Assembly: GCF_900475935.1 (NCBI RefSeq)
Contig: NZ_LS483431.1
Location: 1,178,001 to 1,242,000 of the forward strand
Reading direction: 5' to 3'
Origin: Campylobacter fetus subsp. fetus
GTDB lineage: Bacteria; Campylobacterota; Campylobacteria; Campylobacterales; Campylobacteraceae
DNA: 64,000 bases
The translations under genes and the position numbers were made by a program. Positions 47,209-57,595 of this stretch are shown here, piece by piece. How positions within the stretch are numbered: the stretch's first letter is position 1; each line of letters starts with the position of its first letter. The notes beneath the pieces were generated by a model. The model was not told the DNA's origin, made no database searches, and was given only the letters and a program-made list of their open reading frames with translations.

Positions 47209-47231
47209 AAAAGCCCTAATATAGGGCTTTT
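47209..47231. terminator. Bidirectional terminator between selenoprotein copy 2 and efp
   Basis: AAAAGCCC and GGGCTTTT, extended by TA/TA pairs, form a ten-pair stem with a three-base loop. It has U-rich ends on both strands and sits between two convergent stop codons. Confidence 0.9.
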
Positions 47232-47234
47232 AAT

Positions 47235-47804
47235 CTATTTGTTTGCTCTTTCTATATACTCGCCTCGCACGGTATCAACGCGAATAACTTCGCCTTCTAA
47301 TACGTGAAACGGTATCTGAACTACGGCACCACTCTCTAATGTGGCTGGTTTTTTATTACTTCCTTGAGTATCGCCTTTGAAGTTTGGCTGAGTTTCAACA
47401 ATTTTCAACTCCACTACTTGAGGCACTTCAACACCAATAGCTTTACCGTTATGAAATAAAATTTGAACCATCATCCCATCTATCATCCATTTTTTTGCCT
47501 CGCCGATATCTTCATCAGATATAGCAACTTGCTCATAGCTCTCAACATCCATAAATTGACAAAATTCTCCATCATCATAAAGGTATTGCATCTCTTTTTC
47601 TACTAAATTTGGAGATTCGCATTTATCCCCCGCATGAAAAGTTTTTTCTAAAACTTTTCCATTTACAAAAGACTTAATTTTTACTCTAACAAATGCGGCG
47701 CCTTTTCCAGGCTTTACATGTTGATACTCAACTATTTTATATGGAACGCCGTCTAACTCTATCTTTAAACCTTTTTTTAAATCACCCATTGAATATGAAG
47801 CCAT
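47235..47804 (-). CDS. efp: Elongation factor P
   Basis: 189 residues with the three-barrel EF-P fold. The N-terminal KOW-like domain contains the tip loop [15 protein letters not shown], with Lys at about position 34 available for modification. It ends with [15 protein letters not shown] and GEYIERA. It rescues ribosomes stalled at polyproline. No epmA/epmB is seen in the window. It follows serA by 14 bases on the same strand. Confidence 0.96.
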   Translation of the reverse strand: MASYSMGDLKKGLKIELDGVPYKIVEYQHVKPGKGAAFVRVKIKSFVNGKVLEKTFHAGDKCESPNLVEKEMQYLYDDGEFCQFMDVESYEQVAISDEDIGEAKKWMIDGMMVQILFHNGKAIGVEVPQVVELKIVETQPNFKGDTQGSNKKPATLESGAVVQIPFHVLEGEVIRVDTVRGEYIERANK

Positions 47805-47818
47805 ATATTCTCCTTAAA

Positions 47819-49396
47819 TTATAATACTGCGTATTCAGCCCAAACACAAGTTTCTAGTGCATTTAGCTTTGCTAAAATATCTTTTTTAATATCATCGTCG
47901 ACTAATATAACCGCCAAAGCAAAACCATTATCATCGCGACCAAGCCTAAAGTCTGCTATATTTATTTTCTCTTCGGCCAATATAGAGCTGATAGAGCTGA
48001 TAACGCCTGGTACATCTGTATTTTTAAATACTATCATTCTGCCTTTTGGCTTAAAATCAGTCTTAAATCCATTAACATTTACTATTCTTTGTTCAGTCTC
48101 GCCAAAAACAGTTCCGCTTATGGCAGTAGCATCTTTATCTGTTATGATTTTAACTGTTAATTTGTTTTTGTATCCGCTTTCTGGTAAAGTAGTTGCAGAT
48201 ACTTCGACGCCTTTTTCTTCGGCTTTAAATTTAGCATTTACATAATTTATAGTATCGCCCAAAGTCTCTTTAAGGCAACCAACTATAGCAAAAGTAAGCA
48301 TTGAATTTGCATACTCTGCGATAGATCCTTCGGCCTCTATCCTAATAGCTTTTATAGGTTTTTTATTTAGCTGGGCTCCAAAGTATGACATTTTAGATAT
48401 AAGCTCTACATAAGGAGCAACAAAAGGAGGTAAATCTTCTGTTTTGATAGGCAAATTTAGCGCATTTGGGTAACAAATTCCTTTAGCTGCGCTTATAGCT
48501 TGTTCGGCTGCCGCAATCGCTATATTTTTTTGAGATTCGTATGTATTTGCACCGAGATGAGGAGTAGCACTTACATTTTCAAGATCAAGCAAAGGATGGT
48601 TTATGGCAGGTTCTTTAACAAATACATCAATCCCTGCGTAAGATATCTTTCCGCTTTGTAAACCTTTTAAAAGCGAATCTTCGTTATACAGTCCTCCCCT
48701 GGCACAGTTTATCAAACGAACTCCATTTTTCATTTTAGAGATCTCTTCGTCACCGATCATATCTACTGTTTCTTTATTTTTTGGAGTATGGATAGTAATA
48801 AAATCACATGCTAAAATATCATCGAAATTCATAGTATAAGTAACGCCCATATCAGTAGCTTTACTAGGATCGATATATGGATCATAAGCTATAACTTTCA
48901 TACCAAAAGCAAGACTTCTAAAAGCTACTCTTGAGCCTATATTTCCAAATCCGATTACGCCAAGAGTCTTTCCGTAGAGCTCATTTCCGTACCATTTTTC
49001 TCGTTTCCAAGTTCTGTTTTGCTGCAAATCATTAACTGAATTTATATATTTTCTTGCACTATTTAATAAGTGGCACATAGTCATTTCAACTGCGGCTATA
49101 GTGTTTGCCGTAGGGACATTCATTACGATAATCCCTTTTTTAGAACAGCCGTCTATATCTACATTATCTACGCCTACTCCAGCCCTAACAAGCGCTTTTA
49201 AATTCTTACAAGCCGCGATAAATTTATCACCGCAATCAGTAGAACTTCTAGTGATTGCCACATCGGCCTGAGGTAAAATATCTAAAAGTTTATCTTTAGG
49301 CAGATCTACTGCATCAATTACACGCAAATCGCTCTGCGCATTTAATAGCTCAAAACCAACCGGATGTATTGCATCGCAAACTATAACTGTTTTCAT
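47819..49396 (-). CDS. serA: D-3-phosphoglycerate dehydrogenase
   Basis: 525 residues, the long type with an intervening domain and a C-terminal ACT domain. The NAD-binding motif is LGVIGFGNIGSRVAFRSLA near 145. Catalytic residues are in NCARGGLYNEDSL (Arg) and the ATPHLGANTYESQ His. The ACT region begins at IVFKNTDVPGVISS. It catalyses the first step of serine synthesis and is probably inhibited by serine. Confidence 0.95.
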   Translation of the reverse strand: MKTVIVCDAIHPVGFELLNAQSDLRVIDAVDLPKDKLLDILPQADVAITRSSTDCGDKFIAACKNLKALVRAGVGVDNVDIDGCSKKGIIVMNVPTANTIAAVEMTMCHLLNSARKYINSVNDLQQNRTWKREKWYGNELYGKTLGVIGFGNIGSRVAFRSLAFGMKVIAYDPYIDPSKATDMGVTYTMNFDDILACDFITIHTPKNKETVDMIGDEEISKMKNGVRLINCARGGLYNEDSLLKGLQSGKISYAGIDVFVKEPAINHPLLDLENVSATPHLGANTYESQKNIAIAAAEQAISAAKGICYPNALNLPIKTEDLPPFVAPYVELISKMSYFGAQLNKKPIKAIRIEAEGSIAEYANSMLTFAIVGCLKETLGDTINYVNAKFKAEEKGVEVSATTLPESGYKNKLTVKIITDKDATAISGTVFGETEQRIVNVNGFKTDFKPKGRMIVFKNTDVPGVISSISSILAEEKINIADFRLGRDDNGFALAVILVDDDIKKDILAKLNALETCVWAEYAVL

Positions 49397-49399
49397 AAT

Positions 49400-49873
49400 T
49401 CAATCTTCCTTTATCTTAGAATGAATATTGTATTTTTTTAAATTTGAAACTATATCCTGTGCTGCTTTTTTATCGTCCGTATTGAGATGTATAATAGCAT
49501 CGTCACCCTTTTTTACTATGGTTAAATTTACTTTGAACTCATTAGCAACTCTAGTTATACAAAATACAGAGTAGAAATCACATCTATCTATAACAAGTTC
49601 AAAATATTTTTGTGACTGATCAAATTTAGCATTATCGTTTATTTCGATAAACATTAAATTTGTAGGTAAAATAGAGTCGTTCTTTGTAAAAGCGGCAATT
49701 TTTTCAAACCAATTTCCAGCCTCTTTATACGAATAACCTAAATCATTACTAATGTTTTGTACAGCGGCCGTATGAGGAGCTCCTACTTGAGAAAATTTCC
49801 AAAGAAGTGCTCCGCCGCTTAAAACGAGTAGTAAAAGTATAATAAATACTATAAAGAGACTATTTAATCTCAT
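49400..49873 (-). CDS. Membrane-anchored hypothetical protein
   Basis: 157 residues. One N-terminal membrane segment (about 5-27, FIVFIILLLLVLSGGALLW) is followed by about 130 soluble residues with no motif I recognise. Two cysteines (RCDFYSVFC) may form a disulfide if the domain is periplasmic. It stands between rpsA and serA with gaps of seven and three bases, an order I recall also in C. jejuni, so it is a conserved member of the operon. Function not assignable. Confidence 0.8.
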   Translation of the reverse strand: MRLNSLFIVFIILLLLVLSGGALLWKFSQVGAPHTAAVQNISNDLGYSYKEAGNWFEKIAAFTKNDSILPTNLMFIEINDNAKFDQSQKYFELVIDRCDFYSVFCITRVANEFKVNLTIVKKGDDAIIHLNTDDKKAAQDIVSNLKKYNIHSKIKED

Positions 49874-49880
49874 AGGTGAA

Positions 49881-51554
49881 TTAAGCTAACTGCTCTTTTA
49901 TAATATCGCCGAGCGTCATTTTATCATCATCATTTATTTCGTTTAAAACTTCTCGCTCTTTTTGTCTAGCAAGTCTTTTTACGCTCAATCTAATTCTATT
50001 TTTCTTCTCATCTATGAAAGCTATCGCAGCCTCTATTTTATCACCGGCTTTTAGTGTAAGAGGATCAAGAGAACCGATATCTTCTTTTCTTATAAGAGCA
50101 TCAACATTACCCTCAAGGCTAACAAAAATACCAAAATCTTTAATATCCCTTACAGTACCAGTTACGATATCTCCAACCGAATGAACTTTAGCATATTGCG
50201 TTACAGGGCTATCTTTTAAATCTTTTTGGCTAAGAGATATCTTTTGATTTTTATCATCTATTTTTATAATCTTAACATCTATTTCATCGCCTGTTTTTAG
50301 TATATCTTTACATTTATCATTTCTATCCCAAGATGAATCTTCATTATGCAATAGACCTTCAAGAGCTCCAACACGTACGAATGCTCCAAAATTTGTTAGA
50401 GTCGTAACAACACCTTTTACGATATCTCCTTCTTTAAATTTAGAACTAAACTCGTCAAACGGCTTTGGAAGTAAATTTTTAAGACTAACTCTAAGTCTTC
50501 TCTCATTTACATCAATTTCAATAACTTCAACATCTAACTCTTCATTTTCTTTTATAAAATCTTTTGGATTTTTTATATTTTTATCCCAAGAAATTTCACT
50601 AATATGCAAAAATCCTTCGATATCATTTCCTAAATCAACAAAAGCACCATAAGGCTCGATATTGCTAACTATAACTTTTATAGTGTCACCAACTTCAAGA
50701 CCATCTTTTATCTCATCCCAAGGATCTGGAGTAGCTGCTTTTATAGATAATGAAAGATGTTTTTTATCGTTATCGTATTTTATAATCTTAACGTCAACTT
50801 TATCACCCTCTTTATAAAGAGTGTTTGGATTTACCGGACCTTTGTAACTGATTTCGCTATAATGAACTAAACCATCTATACCGCCTACATCAACAAACAT
50901 ACCATAAGTTGTGATTTTTTTGATTGTACCTTCAATAATATCTGTATTATCAATGATATTTGCTATAGCTTCTTTGCGTTTTCTTCTATCTTCATCAAGT
51001 AATTTTTTACGAGATACAATGATGCTTTGATCATTTTTATCTACTTTTAAAACCTTAGCCTTAAATGTTTTATTCATAACTTGATTTGAATCTCTAAAGC
51101 CACTTTGTGATTTTGGCATAAAAAATTCAATGCCATCTTCGCTTATAGCTACGAAACCGCCTTTGTTTTTAGAGATTATTTTAATATCATAAATATTCTC
51201 AGCATTTTCATCAAAATTGTCAATAAAAGTTTTTACTTTTTCTTTTCTAAGAGCTTTTTTATGAGAAACTATAGGTCTACCATTTCTTGAACCTGTTATA
51301 GCAACTTTGATTGTATCGCCTATATTATATAGCAAACTACCACTGTCATCCGTAATCTCAGATATATTCATCACACCTTCTGATTTTTTACGAACATCAA
51401 CAAAAACCTCGTCATCTTTTATATTAACGATGACACCATCACAAATAGTACTTTCTTCAGCCTTTAAAGACTCCTCAAACATAGCGGCAAAATCTTCCTC
51501 AACATCAATTTTATCGCTCATGTCATTACGAACAATCTTGTTCACCTCAGCCAT
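49881..51554 (-). CDS. rpsA: 30S ribosomal protein S1
   Basis: 557 residues with six S1 repeats. Repeats 3-6 have typical beginnings such as EGTIKKITTYGMFVDVGGI, GDTIKVIVSNIEPYGAFVDL, DIVKGVVTTLTNFGAFVRVG and DIVTGTVRDIKDFGIFVSLE, and ends such as KKHLSLSIKA. It binds mRNA and helps initiation on structured leaders. Its leader (51555-51654) holds the promoter and separates it from ispH. Confidence 0.96.
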   Translation of the reverse strand: MAEVNKIVRNDMSDKIDVEEDFAAMFEESLKAEESTICDGVIVNIKDDEVFVDVRKKSEGVMNISEITDDSGSLLYNIGDTIKVAITGSRNGRPIVSHKKALRKEKVKTFIDNFDENAENIYDIKIISKNKGGFVAISEDGIEFFMPKSQSGFRDSNQVMNKTFKAKVLKVDKNDQSIIVSRKKLLDEDRRKRKEAIANIIDNTDIIEGTIKKITTYGMFVDVGGIDGLVHYSEISYKGPVNPNTLYKEGDKVDVKIIKYDNDKKHLSLSIKAATPDPWDEIKDGLEVGDTIKVIVSNIEPYGAFVDLGNDIEGFLHISEISWDKNIKNPKDFIKENEELDVEVIEIDVNERRLRVSLKNLLPKPFDEFSSKFKEGDIVKGVVTTLTNFGAFVRVGALEGLLHNEDSSWDRNDKCKDILKTGDEIDVKIIKIDDKNQKISLSQKDLKDSPVTQYAKVHSVGDIVTGTVRDIKDFGIFVSLEGNVDALIRKEDIGSLDPLTLKAGDKIEAAIAFIDEKKNRIRLSVKRLARQKEREVLNEINDDDKMTLGDIIKEQLA

Positions 51555-51654
51555 CTTGGTCCTTTTATCTATAGATTTTCCTTAGTGTCACTATTGACTA
51601 CAAGTATCAGATTGTATCTCATTTTAGCTTTGAATTACATTAACTATATGAACC

Positions 51655-52494
51655 TTAGCTATCTTTATGAGTTAAATTTTCTAGTTTATTTATAACATTT
51701 TGTATCACCCATTCAGGGGTACTGGCCCCTGCGCTGATACCGCATAATTTTTTATTTTGAAACCACTTTAATTCAAGCTCATTTTCACTTTCTATAAGAT
51801 AACTATCTGGACAGAGATTTTTTGATATTAAATACAGCTGTTTTGTATTTGATGAATTTTTTCCACCTATGATTACCATCACATCGGCTCTACTTGAAAG
51901 TTCTCTTACGGCTTCTTGATTTTCTAATGTAGCATTACAAATAGTATTAAAAACCCTTACTTCTTTTACTCTTTGCATTAAATAACTTACAATTTTAGTA
52001 AATTTTTCTATTTTCTTGGTAGTTTGAGATACTACTGCTATTTTTGATGGAAGCTTAACTGTTTCAAGCTCACTTTCATCTAAAATCACATAAACATTTT
52101 TACTAGAGTAACTCATCACACCTTTAACTTCTGGGTGATTTATATCTCCAAAAAATACTATCTCATATCCTTCGCTACTCATTTTTTCTACTATTTGTTG
52201 TGGTTTTGTAACAAATGGACAAGTTGCATCTATAATCTCTACGTTGCGCGATTTTAAATTTGCCAAACCTTCTTTTGTTATACCGTGAGTTCTTATAATA
52301 GCTTTTTTTTCATTTTTAAGCTCACTTATATCTTTTAATGTTTTAACATTAAAATTATTTTTTAGTCTATCAATCTCAAGGCTATTATGTATAAGCTCAC
52401 CTATTGTAGATGCATTTTTTGAATTTTCGGCTATTTTTATGGCTCTTTTTACTCCGAAGCAAAATCCATAACTTTTAGCTAACTCAATCTTCAA
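51655..52494 (-). CDS. ispH: 4-hydroxy-3-methylbut-2-enyl diphosphate reductase
   Basis: 279 residues. Three cysteines bind the 4Fe-4S cluster: SYGFCFGVKRAI at residue 12, DATCPFVTKPQ near 94 and NTICNATLENQEA near 190. GGKNSSNTKQL and ISAGASTPEWVI are family marks. It makes IPP and DMAPP in the last step of the MEP pathway. It overlaps aroA by 11 bases. Confidence 0.96.
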   Translation of the reverse strand: MKIELAKSYGFCFGVKRAIKIAENSKNASTIGELIHNSLEIDRLKNNFNVKTLKDISELKNEKKAIIRTHGITKEGLANLKSRNVEIIDATCPFVTKPQQIVEKMSSEGYEIVFFGDINHPEVKGVMSYSSKNVYVILDESELETVKLPSKIAVVSQTTKKIEKFTKIVSYLMQRVKEVRVFNTICNATLENQEAVRELSSRADVMVIIGGKNSSNTKQLYLISKNLCPDSYLIESENELELKWFQNKKLCGISAGASTPEWVIQNVINKLENLTHKDS

Positions 52495-53761
52495 CTCTAG
52501 CTCCCAACTCTCTTAAAAAATAACTAAATTTAGGAAAGGACGTTGCTATAAACTCACTTTTTTCTATATTCATACCACATTTTAAACCTAAAATAGCAAA
52601 ACTCATAGCTATCCTATGATCCCCATGACTATCTATGGTAGCACTGTTTGGTTTGCCGCCTTTAATGCTAAATCCATCTTCTAATTCAACTGCTTCTATA
52701 CCGCACTTTTTTAATGCAGCTACGGTTATGGCTATCCTATCACACTCTTTTACACGCAGCTCTTTTGCATTTTTTAATGTGCTAACTCCATTGGCACATG
52801 CAAAAGCTATAGCAAGAGCGGGGGCTTCATCTATAAGCCAAGATATATTTTGATTTACATCTACGGATTTTAATTCTGAATACTGTACACAAATATCGCC
52901 TATATCTTCATATGTGCTACTAGTTTTTGTACATGTTATTTTGGCGCCCATTTTTTCTAGTACTTTGTACGCTTCTATGCGAGTTTTATTAAGCAAAATA
53001 TTTTTTATAATTATCTTCGAGCCGGGGATTATAGCCGCTGCTACGGCGTAAAAAAAGCATGAGCTAGGATCATTAGGCACATCTAAAATAAGAGGTTTTA
53101 AATAAGCTCCCTTTAGAGGTTTAACTTCTATTTCAAGCCCGCTTTGAGATATTTGAGCTCCCATTCCTAAAAGCATTCTCTCACTATGATCTCTACTTAG
53201 TTCAGGCTCTTTAAATTTGCAACCAGCCGAGCAAAGCCCGGCTAAAATAAGAGCGGTTTTTACTTGAGCTGAAGCAACTGAACTATTGTATGCAAAATAA
53301 TTAAGCTCTCCGCCCCTAATTGCTAATGGAGCTTTATTTGCGCAGTCTCTACCATCTATTTTTGCGCCTATTTGCATCAATGGAGAAGCTACTCTTTTCA
53401 TCGGACGCTCATTCAAATATTTATCTCCGCTTAAGACAAAAAAGCCATCGCATCCCGCTAAAAGTCCCATAAAAATTCTCATAGCAGTACCCGAGTTGCC
53501 GCATTCCAAAATAGCATTTGGGGAAACAATCTTTTTTGGAGGAGTAATGAGATAAACTCCGTTTTTAAACTCCACTTTAGCACCGAGTTTCTCTATAATT
53601 TTCAATGAGTTCATAGTATCTTCGGCTTCTAAATAATTACTGATTTTGCTTACTTTATCACTAAGAAGTGAAAATATAGCACATCTATGGCTTATAGATT
53701 TATCGCTCGAAACCTTATTAAACTCAGCATCAAATGGATTATTTAACGCTTCTACTATCAT
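52484..53761 (-). CDS. aroA: 3-phosphoshikimate 1-carboxyvinyltransferase (EPSP synthase)
   Basis: 425 residues. PEP and shikimate-phosphate motifs are present: SDKSISHRCAIFSLL, LECGNSGTAMRIFMGLLAG, LNERPMKRV, KVKTALILAGL-like QVKTALILAGL, RVKECDRI and SHGDHRIAMSFA. It catalyses the sixth step of the shikimate pathway. The ATG overlaps the pheT stop by four bases. Confidence 0.96.
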   Translation of the reverse strand: MIVEALNNPFDAEFNKVSSDKSISHRCAIFSLLSDKVSKISNYLEAEDTMNSLKIIEKLGAKVEFKNGVYLITPPKKIVSPNAILECGNSGTAMRIFMGLLAGCDGFFVLSGDKYLNERPMKRVASPLMQIGAKIDGRDCANKAPLAIRGGELNYFAYNSSVASAQVKTALILAGLCSAGCKFKEPELSRDHSERMLLGMGAQISQSGLEIEVKPLKGAYLKPLILDVPNDPSSCFFYAVAAAIIPGSKIIIKNILLNKTRIEAYKVLEKMGAKITCTKTSSTYEDIGDICVQYSELKSVDVNQNISWLIDEAPALAIAFACANGVSTLKNAKELRVKECDRIAITVAALKKCGIEAVELEDGFSIKGGKPNSATIDSHGDHRIAMSFAILGLKCGMNIEKSEFIATSFPKFSYFLRELGARVED

Positions 53762-56094
53762 CTTAAACCTATGCCCAGCTTATCGTTTAGAGCAGCTAAA
53801 ATTTTATCTATTGTATCTGCTATTTCTTCATCTTCAAGCGTTTTTTGCATATCTTGAAACGTAAATTTAACACTTAAGCTAACTTTGTCAGCAAGAGTCT
53901 CATCGCTATACAAATCAACAGGTAAAAACTCTTTTAAAGTAAGTATATTTAAGTTTTCTATGCAATTTTTAATTTCGATATATGGTAGATCTTTAGGAAC
54001 TATAAAACTTAAATCCCTACTTATACTTGGAAATTTAGAGTAATTTTTAGCCATTTTTGCACTAAATTTGATCTTATCAAAATCAAGTTCGCAAACATAG
54101 GTTTTAGGCAGATCTCTTTTTAGCTCTAAGTTAAGATCTAATCTTCCTATATAGCCTATGTAATTGCCATTTTTATATATAGATGCTTGTTCGAATTCGC
54201 TTAAAAAAACTATATTTTTACCGTTTTTTAGCTCTATTTTTCCGATTATATCTTGAATCAAATTTGCAAAAGTAAAAAAGTCGATTTCGGCTGGTTTTGC
54301 ACCATTTAAAAGAGTCGGCTCATTTATAAGACCGCTAGCTATAAATCCAAATTTAGAACCTTGAATACCTGTTTCATCAAATACATCTCCAAATTCAAAA
54401 AGCCTTACTGATCTTTTCGAATTTTTAACATTTCTTTCGCATGAATTTAAAAGATGATTTATCAAAGTAGGTTTTAAGACTGCTAATTCGTTATTTATAG
54501 GATTTAAGATTTCAGTGCGACTTGGTTTAAATCCAAGCGCCTCAAGCTCTTCGGCGTTATCAAATATATAATGTACGCATTCAAAAAATCCAGCCATAGC
54601 AGCTTTATGACGTAGATCTTTAGAGTGTTTATAGCTTTCAAATGTAGGATTTATTCTGTTTTTTTCACTAAATATCAACGGAGTTGAAGGTATATTATCG
54701 ATACCTATTATCCTTACTATTTCTTCACAAATATCATGAGTATTGCGTATATCGTGACGATAAAATGGCACTCTTGCATAAATTTGCTCTTGTTCAACAT
54801 TAAAAGTTATATCAAAACCGAGCTTTTTAAGTATCTTAATAACATCATTTCTTGAAATTTCACTACCTATCATATTGCAAATTTCAGGACAATTAAAACT
54901 CACTATGGTCTGCTCTTTTTCAAGTAAAATTTGCTGCGCTCCTGCATATGGAGCTATTTTTTTATTTTTAGAAAATAGATCAAAAAGAAGATCCATACCT
55001 ATGCTGAGTTTTGGCTCGCTTCCCCTACTAGACCTATAAGTAGCATCGTCTTTTGGCTGCTTTTTATCGCCTCCTATGGCAGATGCTATCACATCTGGCT
55101 CGGTATAGCTTGCTTCGATTATTATTACTCTTGAGCATTCATCAAGTCTAGCTTCGTCCGTTTGCCAAATTCCGGCTTGACCAAGACACTTTCCGTCGGA
55201 ATAAACGCCGTAAGATCCGTTTGCTTCTATCTTTATATCAATATTTATCTTATCTTCATCATCTTTTGCTATCTTATGATAATCATAAACTCTAAATAAA
55301 ACTCCAGTCGCATGAGTAACATACTCTAAAACTTTTTGTATAGAATTTGTTTTAGAACAATCTATTAAAGCCAATCTGAGATCTGTTTTTAAGCTAATTT
55401 CAAAATTATTTTTAAGCTCAATAGCCCTATATAAAAATGAGCCGTCGATCTTCTCGTCGCAATGTATGCTAAGTATTCTACCTATACCAAGAAGTTTCTC
55501 CTCTTCTTCTCTAGGAGTTCTATCTCTCATAGGAATATCCAAAGCAACGCTAAGGTCTCTTGCTACACCGTTTATACTAAGACAATCCCCTCTATTTGGC
55601 GTAAGATCAATCTCTATAATATCATCGTTAAATATAGGATACTCTCTAAGCTCTTTACCTAATATAAGCTCGCCGATACTATCATCAAGGATTATTATGC
55701 CATCATTTATCTTAGCTAGTCCAAGCTCGCTACTAGAACACAGCATTCCAAAACTTGCTACTCCTCTTAATTTTGCAGATTTTATCTCAAGTCCATTAGG
55801 CATGATAGCTCCCACTAAAGCGCAAGCTACAAACTGTCCTGAAGCTACATTTTTTGCTCCACAAACTATCTGAAGCACTTCAGTACCGACATCTACTTCG
55901 CAAACATGCAAATGGTCGCTATTTTCATGTTCAACGCAAGTTCTAACTTGTCCTACAACCACTTTTTTAGGAGCAGCAATACTTTTTAAACTATCAACTT
56001 CTAAGCCTATAGAATTTAATTTATCACATATTGTTTCTGTGCTGATATGGGAAACATCGACCCACTCATTTAGCCAATTTTTACTTATTATCAT
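53758..56094 (-). CDS. pheT: Phenylalanyl-tRNA synthetase beta subunit
   Basis: 778 residues. The N-terminal tRNA-binding (EMAP-like) domain shows [20 protein letters not shown] and [14 protein letters not shown]3/4 and B5 domains follow with [20 protein letters not shown], then the inactive class II core, then a C-terminal ferredoxin-like anticodon-binding domain ([15 protein letters not shown]). It works as an alpha2-beta2 tetramer with PheS and edits mischarged Tyr. Confidence 0.96.
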   Translation of the reverse strand: MIISKNWLNEWVDVSHISTETICDKLNSIGLEVDSLKSIAAPKKVVVGQVRTCVEHENSDHLHVCEVDVGTEVLQIVCGAKNVASGQFVACALVGAIMPNGLEIKSAKLRGVASFGMLCSSSELGLAKINDGIIILDDSIGELILGKELREYPIFNDDIIEIDLTPNRGDCLSINGVARDLSVALDIPMRDRTPREEEEKLLGIGRILSIHCDEKIDGSFLYRAIELKNNFEISLKTDLRLALIDCSKTNSIQKVLEYVTHATGVLFRVYDYHKIAKDDEDKINIDIKIEANGSYGVYSDGKCLGQAGIWQTDEARLDECSRVIIIEASYTEPDVIASAIGGDKKQPKDDATYRSSRGSEPKLSIGMDLLFDLFSKNKKIAPYAGAQQILLEKEQTIVSFNCPEICNMIGSEISRNDVIKILKKLGFDITFNVEQEQIYARVPFYRHDIRNTHDICEEIVRIIGIDNIPSTPLIFSEKNRINPTFESYKHSKDLRHKAAMAGFFECVHYIFDNAEELEALGFKPSRTEILNPINNELAVLKPTLINHLLNSCERNVKNSKRSVRLFEFGDVFDETGIQGSKFGFIASGLINEPTLLNGAKPAEIDFFTFANLIQDIIGKIELKNGKNIVFLSEFEQASIYKNGNYIGYIGRLDLNLELKRDLPKTYVCELDFDKIKFSAKMAKNYSKFPSISRDLSFIVPKDLPYIEIKNCIENLNILTLKEFLPVDLYSDETLADKVSLSVKFTFQDMQKTLEDEEIADTIDKILAALNDKLGIGLR

Positions 56095-57083
56095 TTAAAC
56101 TGCTCCAAAAGTCTGATATCACCCTCAAATAGGCTTCTTAAATCTGGAATTTGATGAAGCAACATAGCAAATCTCTCTACTCCAAGACCAAACGCATAGC
56201 CGCTTACATTTTTATATCCTACGGCTTTAAATACATTTGGATCTACAACGCCACTTCCTAATACCTCAAGCCAGCCAGTCTGCTTGCATACTCTACAGCC
56301 TTTACTTCCACAAAATATACAGCTAATATCAGCCTCTGTGCTAGGTTCTGTAAATGGAAAAAAGCTAGGTCTAAATCTAACTTTTACCTCTCCAAACATA
56401 TATCTTAAAAAATCTTCTAAAATATATTTTAAATTTGAAAAGCTGACACTCCCTTCATCTTCTACAACAAGTCCTTCTACTTGGTGAAACATAGGAGTAT
56501 GAGTTAGATCTAAATCGCGTCTAAAAACAGCTCCCGGAGCTATCATACGAATAGGCGGTTTATTATTCAACATGGTTCTTACTTGAACAGGACTTGTGTG
56601 AGTGCGAAGAAGTCTAAAATCTTTTAAATAAAACGTATCTTGCATATCTCTTGCTGGGTGGTATTTTGGGAGATTTAAAGCTTCAAAATTATGAAAATCA
56701 TCCTCGATGAGAGGTCCGCTTTCTATGCTAAAATTCTGCGCTACAAAATACTCAATTATCCTATCCATCGTATCCATAACAGGATGAAGTGCACCGGTAT
56801 TTAACGGCTCGTTAAAAAGCGTAATATCTACAGCGCTAGCTCGCATTTTAGCTTTTATAAATTCTTTTTCAAGAATAGATTTTTTATCATTTATATGAAC
56901 GGTTAAAGTATCTCTTTTGATATTTAAATTCTCGGCAAAAGCTTTTTTTTCATCCGAAGGAATATCTTTTAACTTTGCAAATTCGTTCGTTATAATGCCT
57001 TTTTTTCCGAAAAGTTCAACTCTTATTTTTTCAAGTTCGTCAAGGCTCAAAGCTTGATCTATCTTATCAATTATCTCTTGCAA
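56091..57083 (-). CDS. pheS: Phenylalanyl-tRNA synthetase alpha subunit
   Basis: 330 residues. The N-terminal coiled-coil arm is followed by the class II catalytic core: motif 2 [34 protein letters not shown], and motif 3 [20 protein letters not shown]. Cysteines in [17 protein letters not shown] form a zinc-ribbon-like patch typical of longer bacterial PheS. It overlaps pheT by four bases. Confidence 0.96.
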   Translation of the reverse strand: MQEIIDKIDQALSLDELEKIRVELFGKKGIITNEFAKLKDIPSDEKKAFAENLNIKRDTLTVHINDKKSILEKEFIKAKMRASAVDITLFNEPLNTGALHPVMDTMDRIIEYFVAQNFSIESGPLIEDDFHNFEALNLPKYHPARDMQDTFYLKDFRLLRTHTSPVQVRTMLNNKPPIRMIAPGAVFRRDLDLTHTPMFHQVEGLVVEDEGSVSFSNLKYILEDFLRYMFGEVKVRFRPSFFPFTEPSTEADISCIFCGSKGCRVCKQTGWLEVLGSGVVDPNVFKAVGYKNVSGYAFGLGVERFAMLLHQIPDLRSLFEGDIRLLEQFK

Positions 57084-57210
57084 ATTACCTACCTTGTCTA
57101 AAATTTCGCTATCATTGTACCCTAAAATTGATTAAATTATCTATAAAAGCATCTATAAATTAACAAATAATTAGATATAATTGTGCTTAAATTTAAATTA
57201 GGAGATAGCA

Positions 57211-57570
57211 ATGCCTTGCATTTTTGAAAAAATAGTAGCCGGTGAAATACCATCAAATAAAGTACTTGAAAATGATAAATTTCTCGCATTCCACGATATA
57301 AATCCTAAAGCGCCTGTACATATACTTATCATACCAAAGAAGCACTATGAAAATTTTCAAGTAATGGATCCTAGCCTTATGGAGGAAATGACGAAATTTA
57401 TTCAAGAAGTTGCAGCTACTATCGGTGTAGATAAGACAGGTTATAGACTAGTTACAAACTGTGGTGAAAATGGAGGACAAGAAGTTATGCACTTGCATTT
57501 TCATCTACTAGGCGGAACTATATTAAAATGGACGGATAGTCACTCAAACGATCCAAAAGATAGTTTTTGA
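57211..57570 (+). CDS. HIT-family nucleotide-binding protein (Hint-like)
   Basis: 119 residues with the histidine triad HLHFHLLGG near 93-101 and the N-terminal CIFEKIVAGEIPSNKVLEND. Hint proteins hydrolyse nucleoside phosphoramidates and AMP-lysine. An AGGAGATAG site precedes the ATG. It diverges from pheS across 127 bases. Confidence 0.93.
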   Translation: MPCIFEKIVAGEIPSNKVLENDKFLAFHDINPKAPVHILIIPKKHYENFQVMDPSLMEEMTKFIQEVAATIGVDKTGYRLVTNCGENGGQEVMHLHFHLLGGTILKWTDSHSNDPKDSF

Positions 57571-57573
57571 TAT

Positions 57574-57591
57574 AAGAGCCATAAGGCTCTT
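57574..57591. terminator. Hairpin between convergent HIT and stress-protein genes
   Basis: AAGAGCC and GGCTCTT pair around loop ATAA. The flanks are T/A-rich but have no long U run, so termination strength is uncertain. Confidence 0.55.
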
Positions 57592-57595
57592 AATA

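Noticed and set aside
55466-55873. 135-codon open frame on the plus strand
   Set aside because: It lies wholly inside pheT on the other strand, has no ribosome site and no recognisable domain; it is an antisense shadow.
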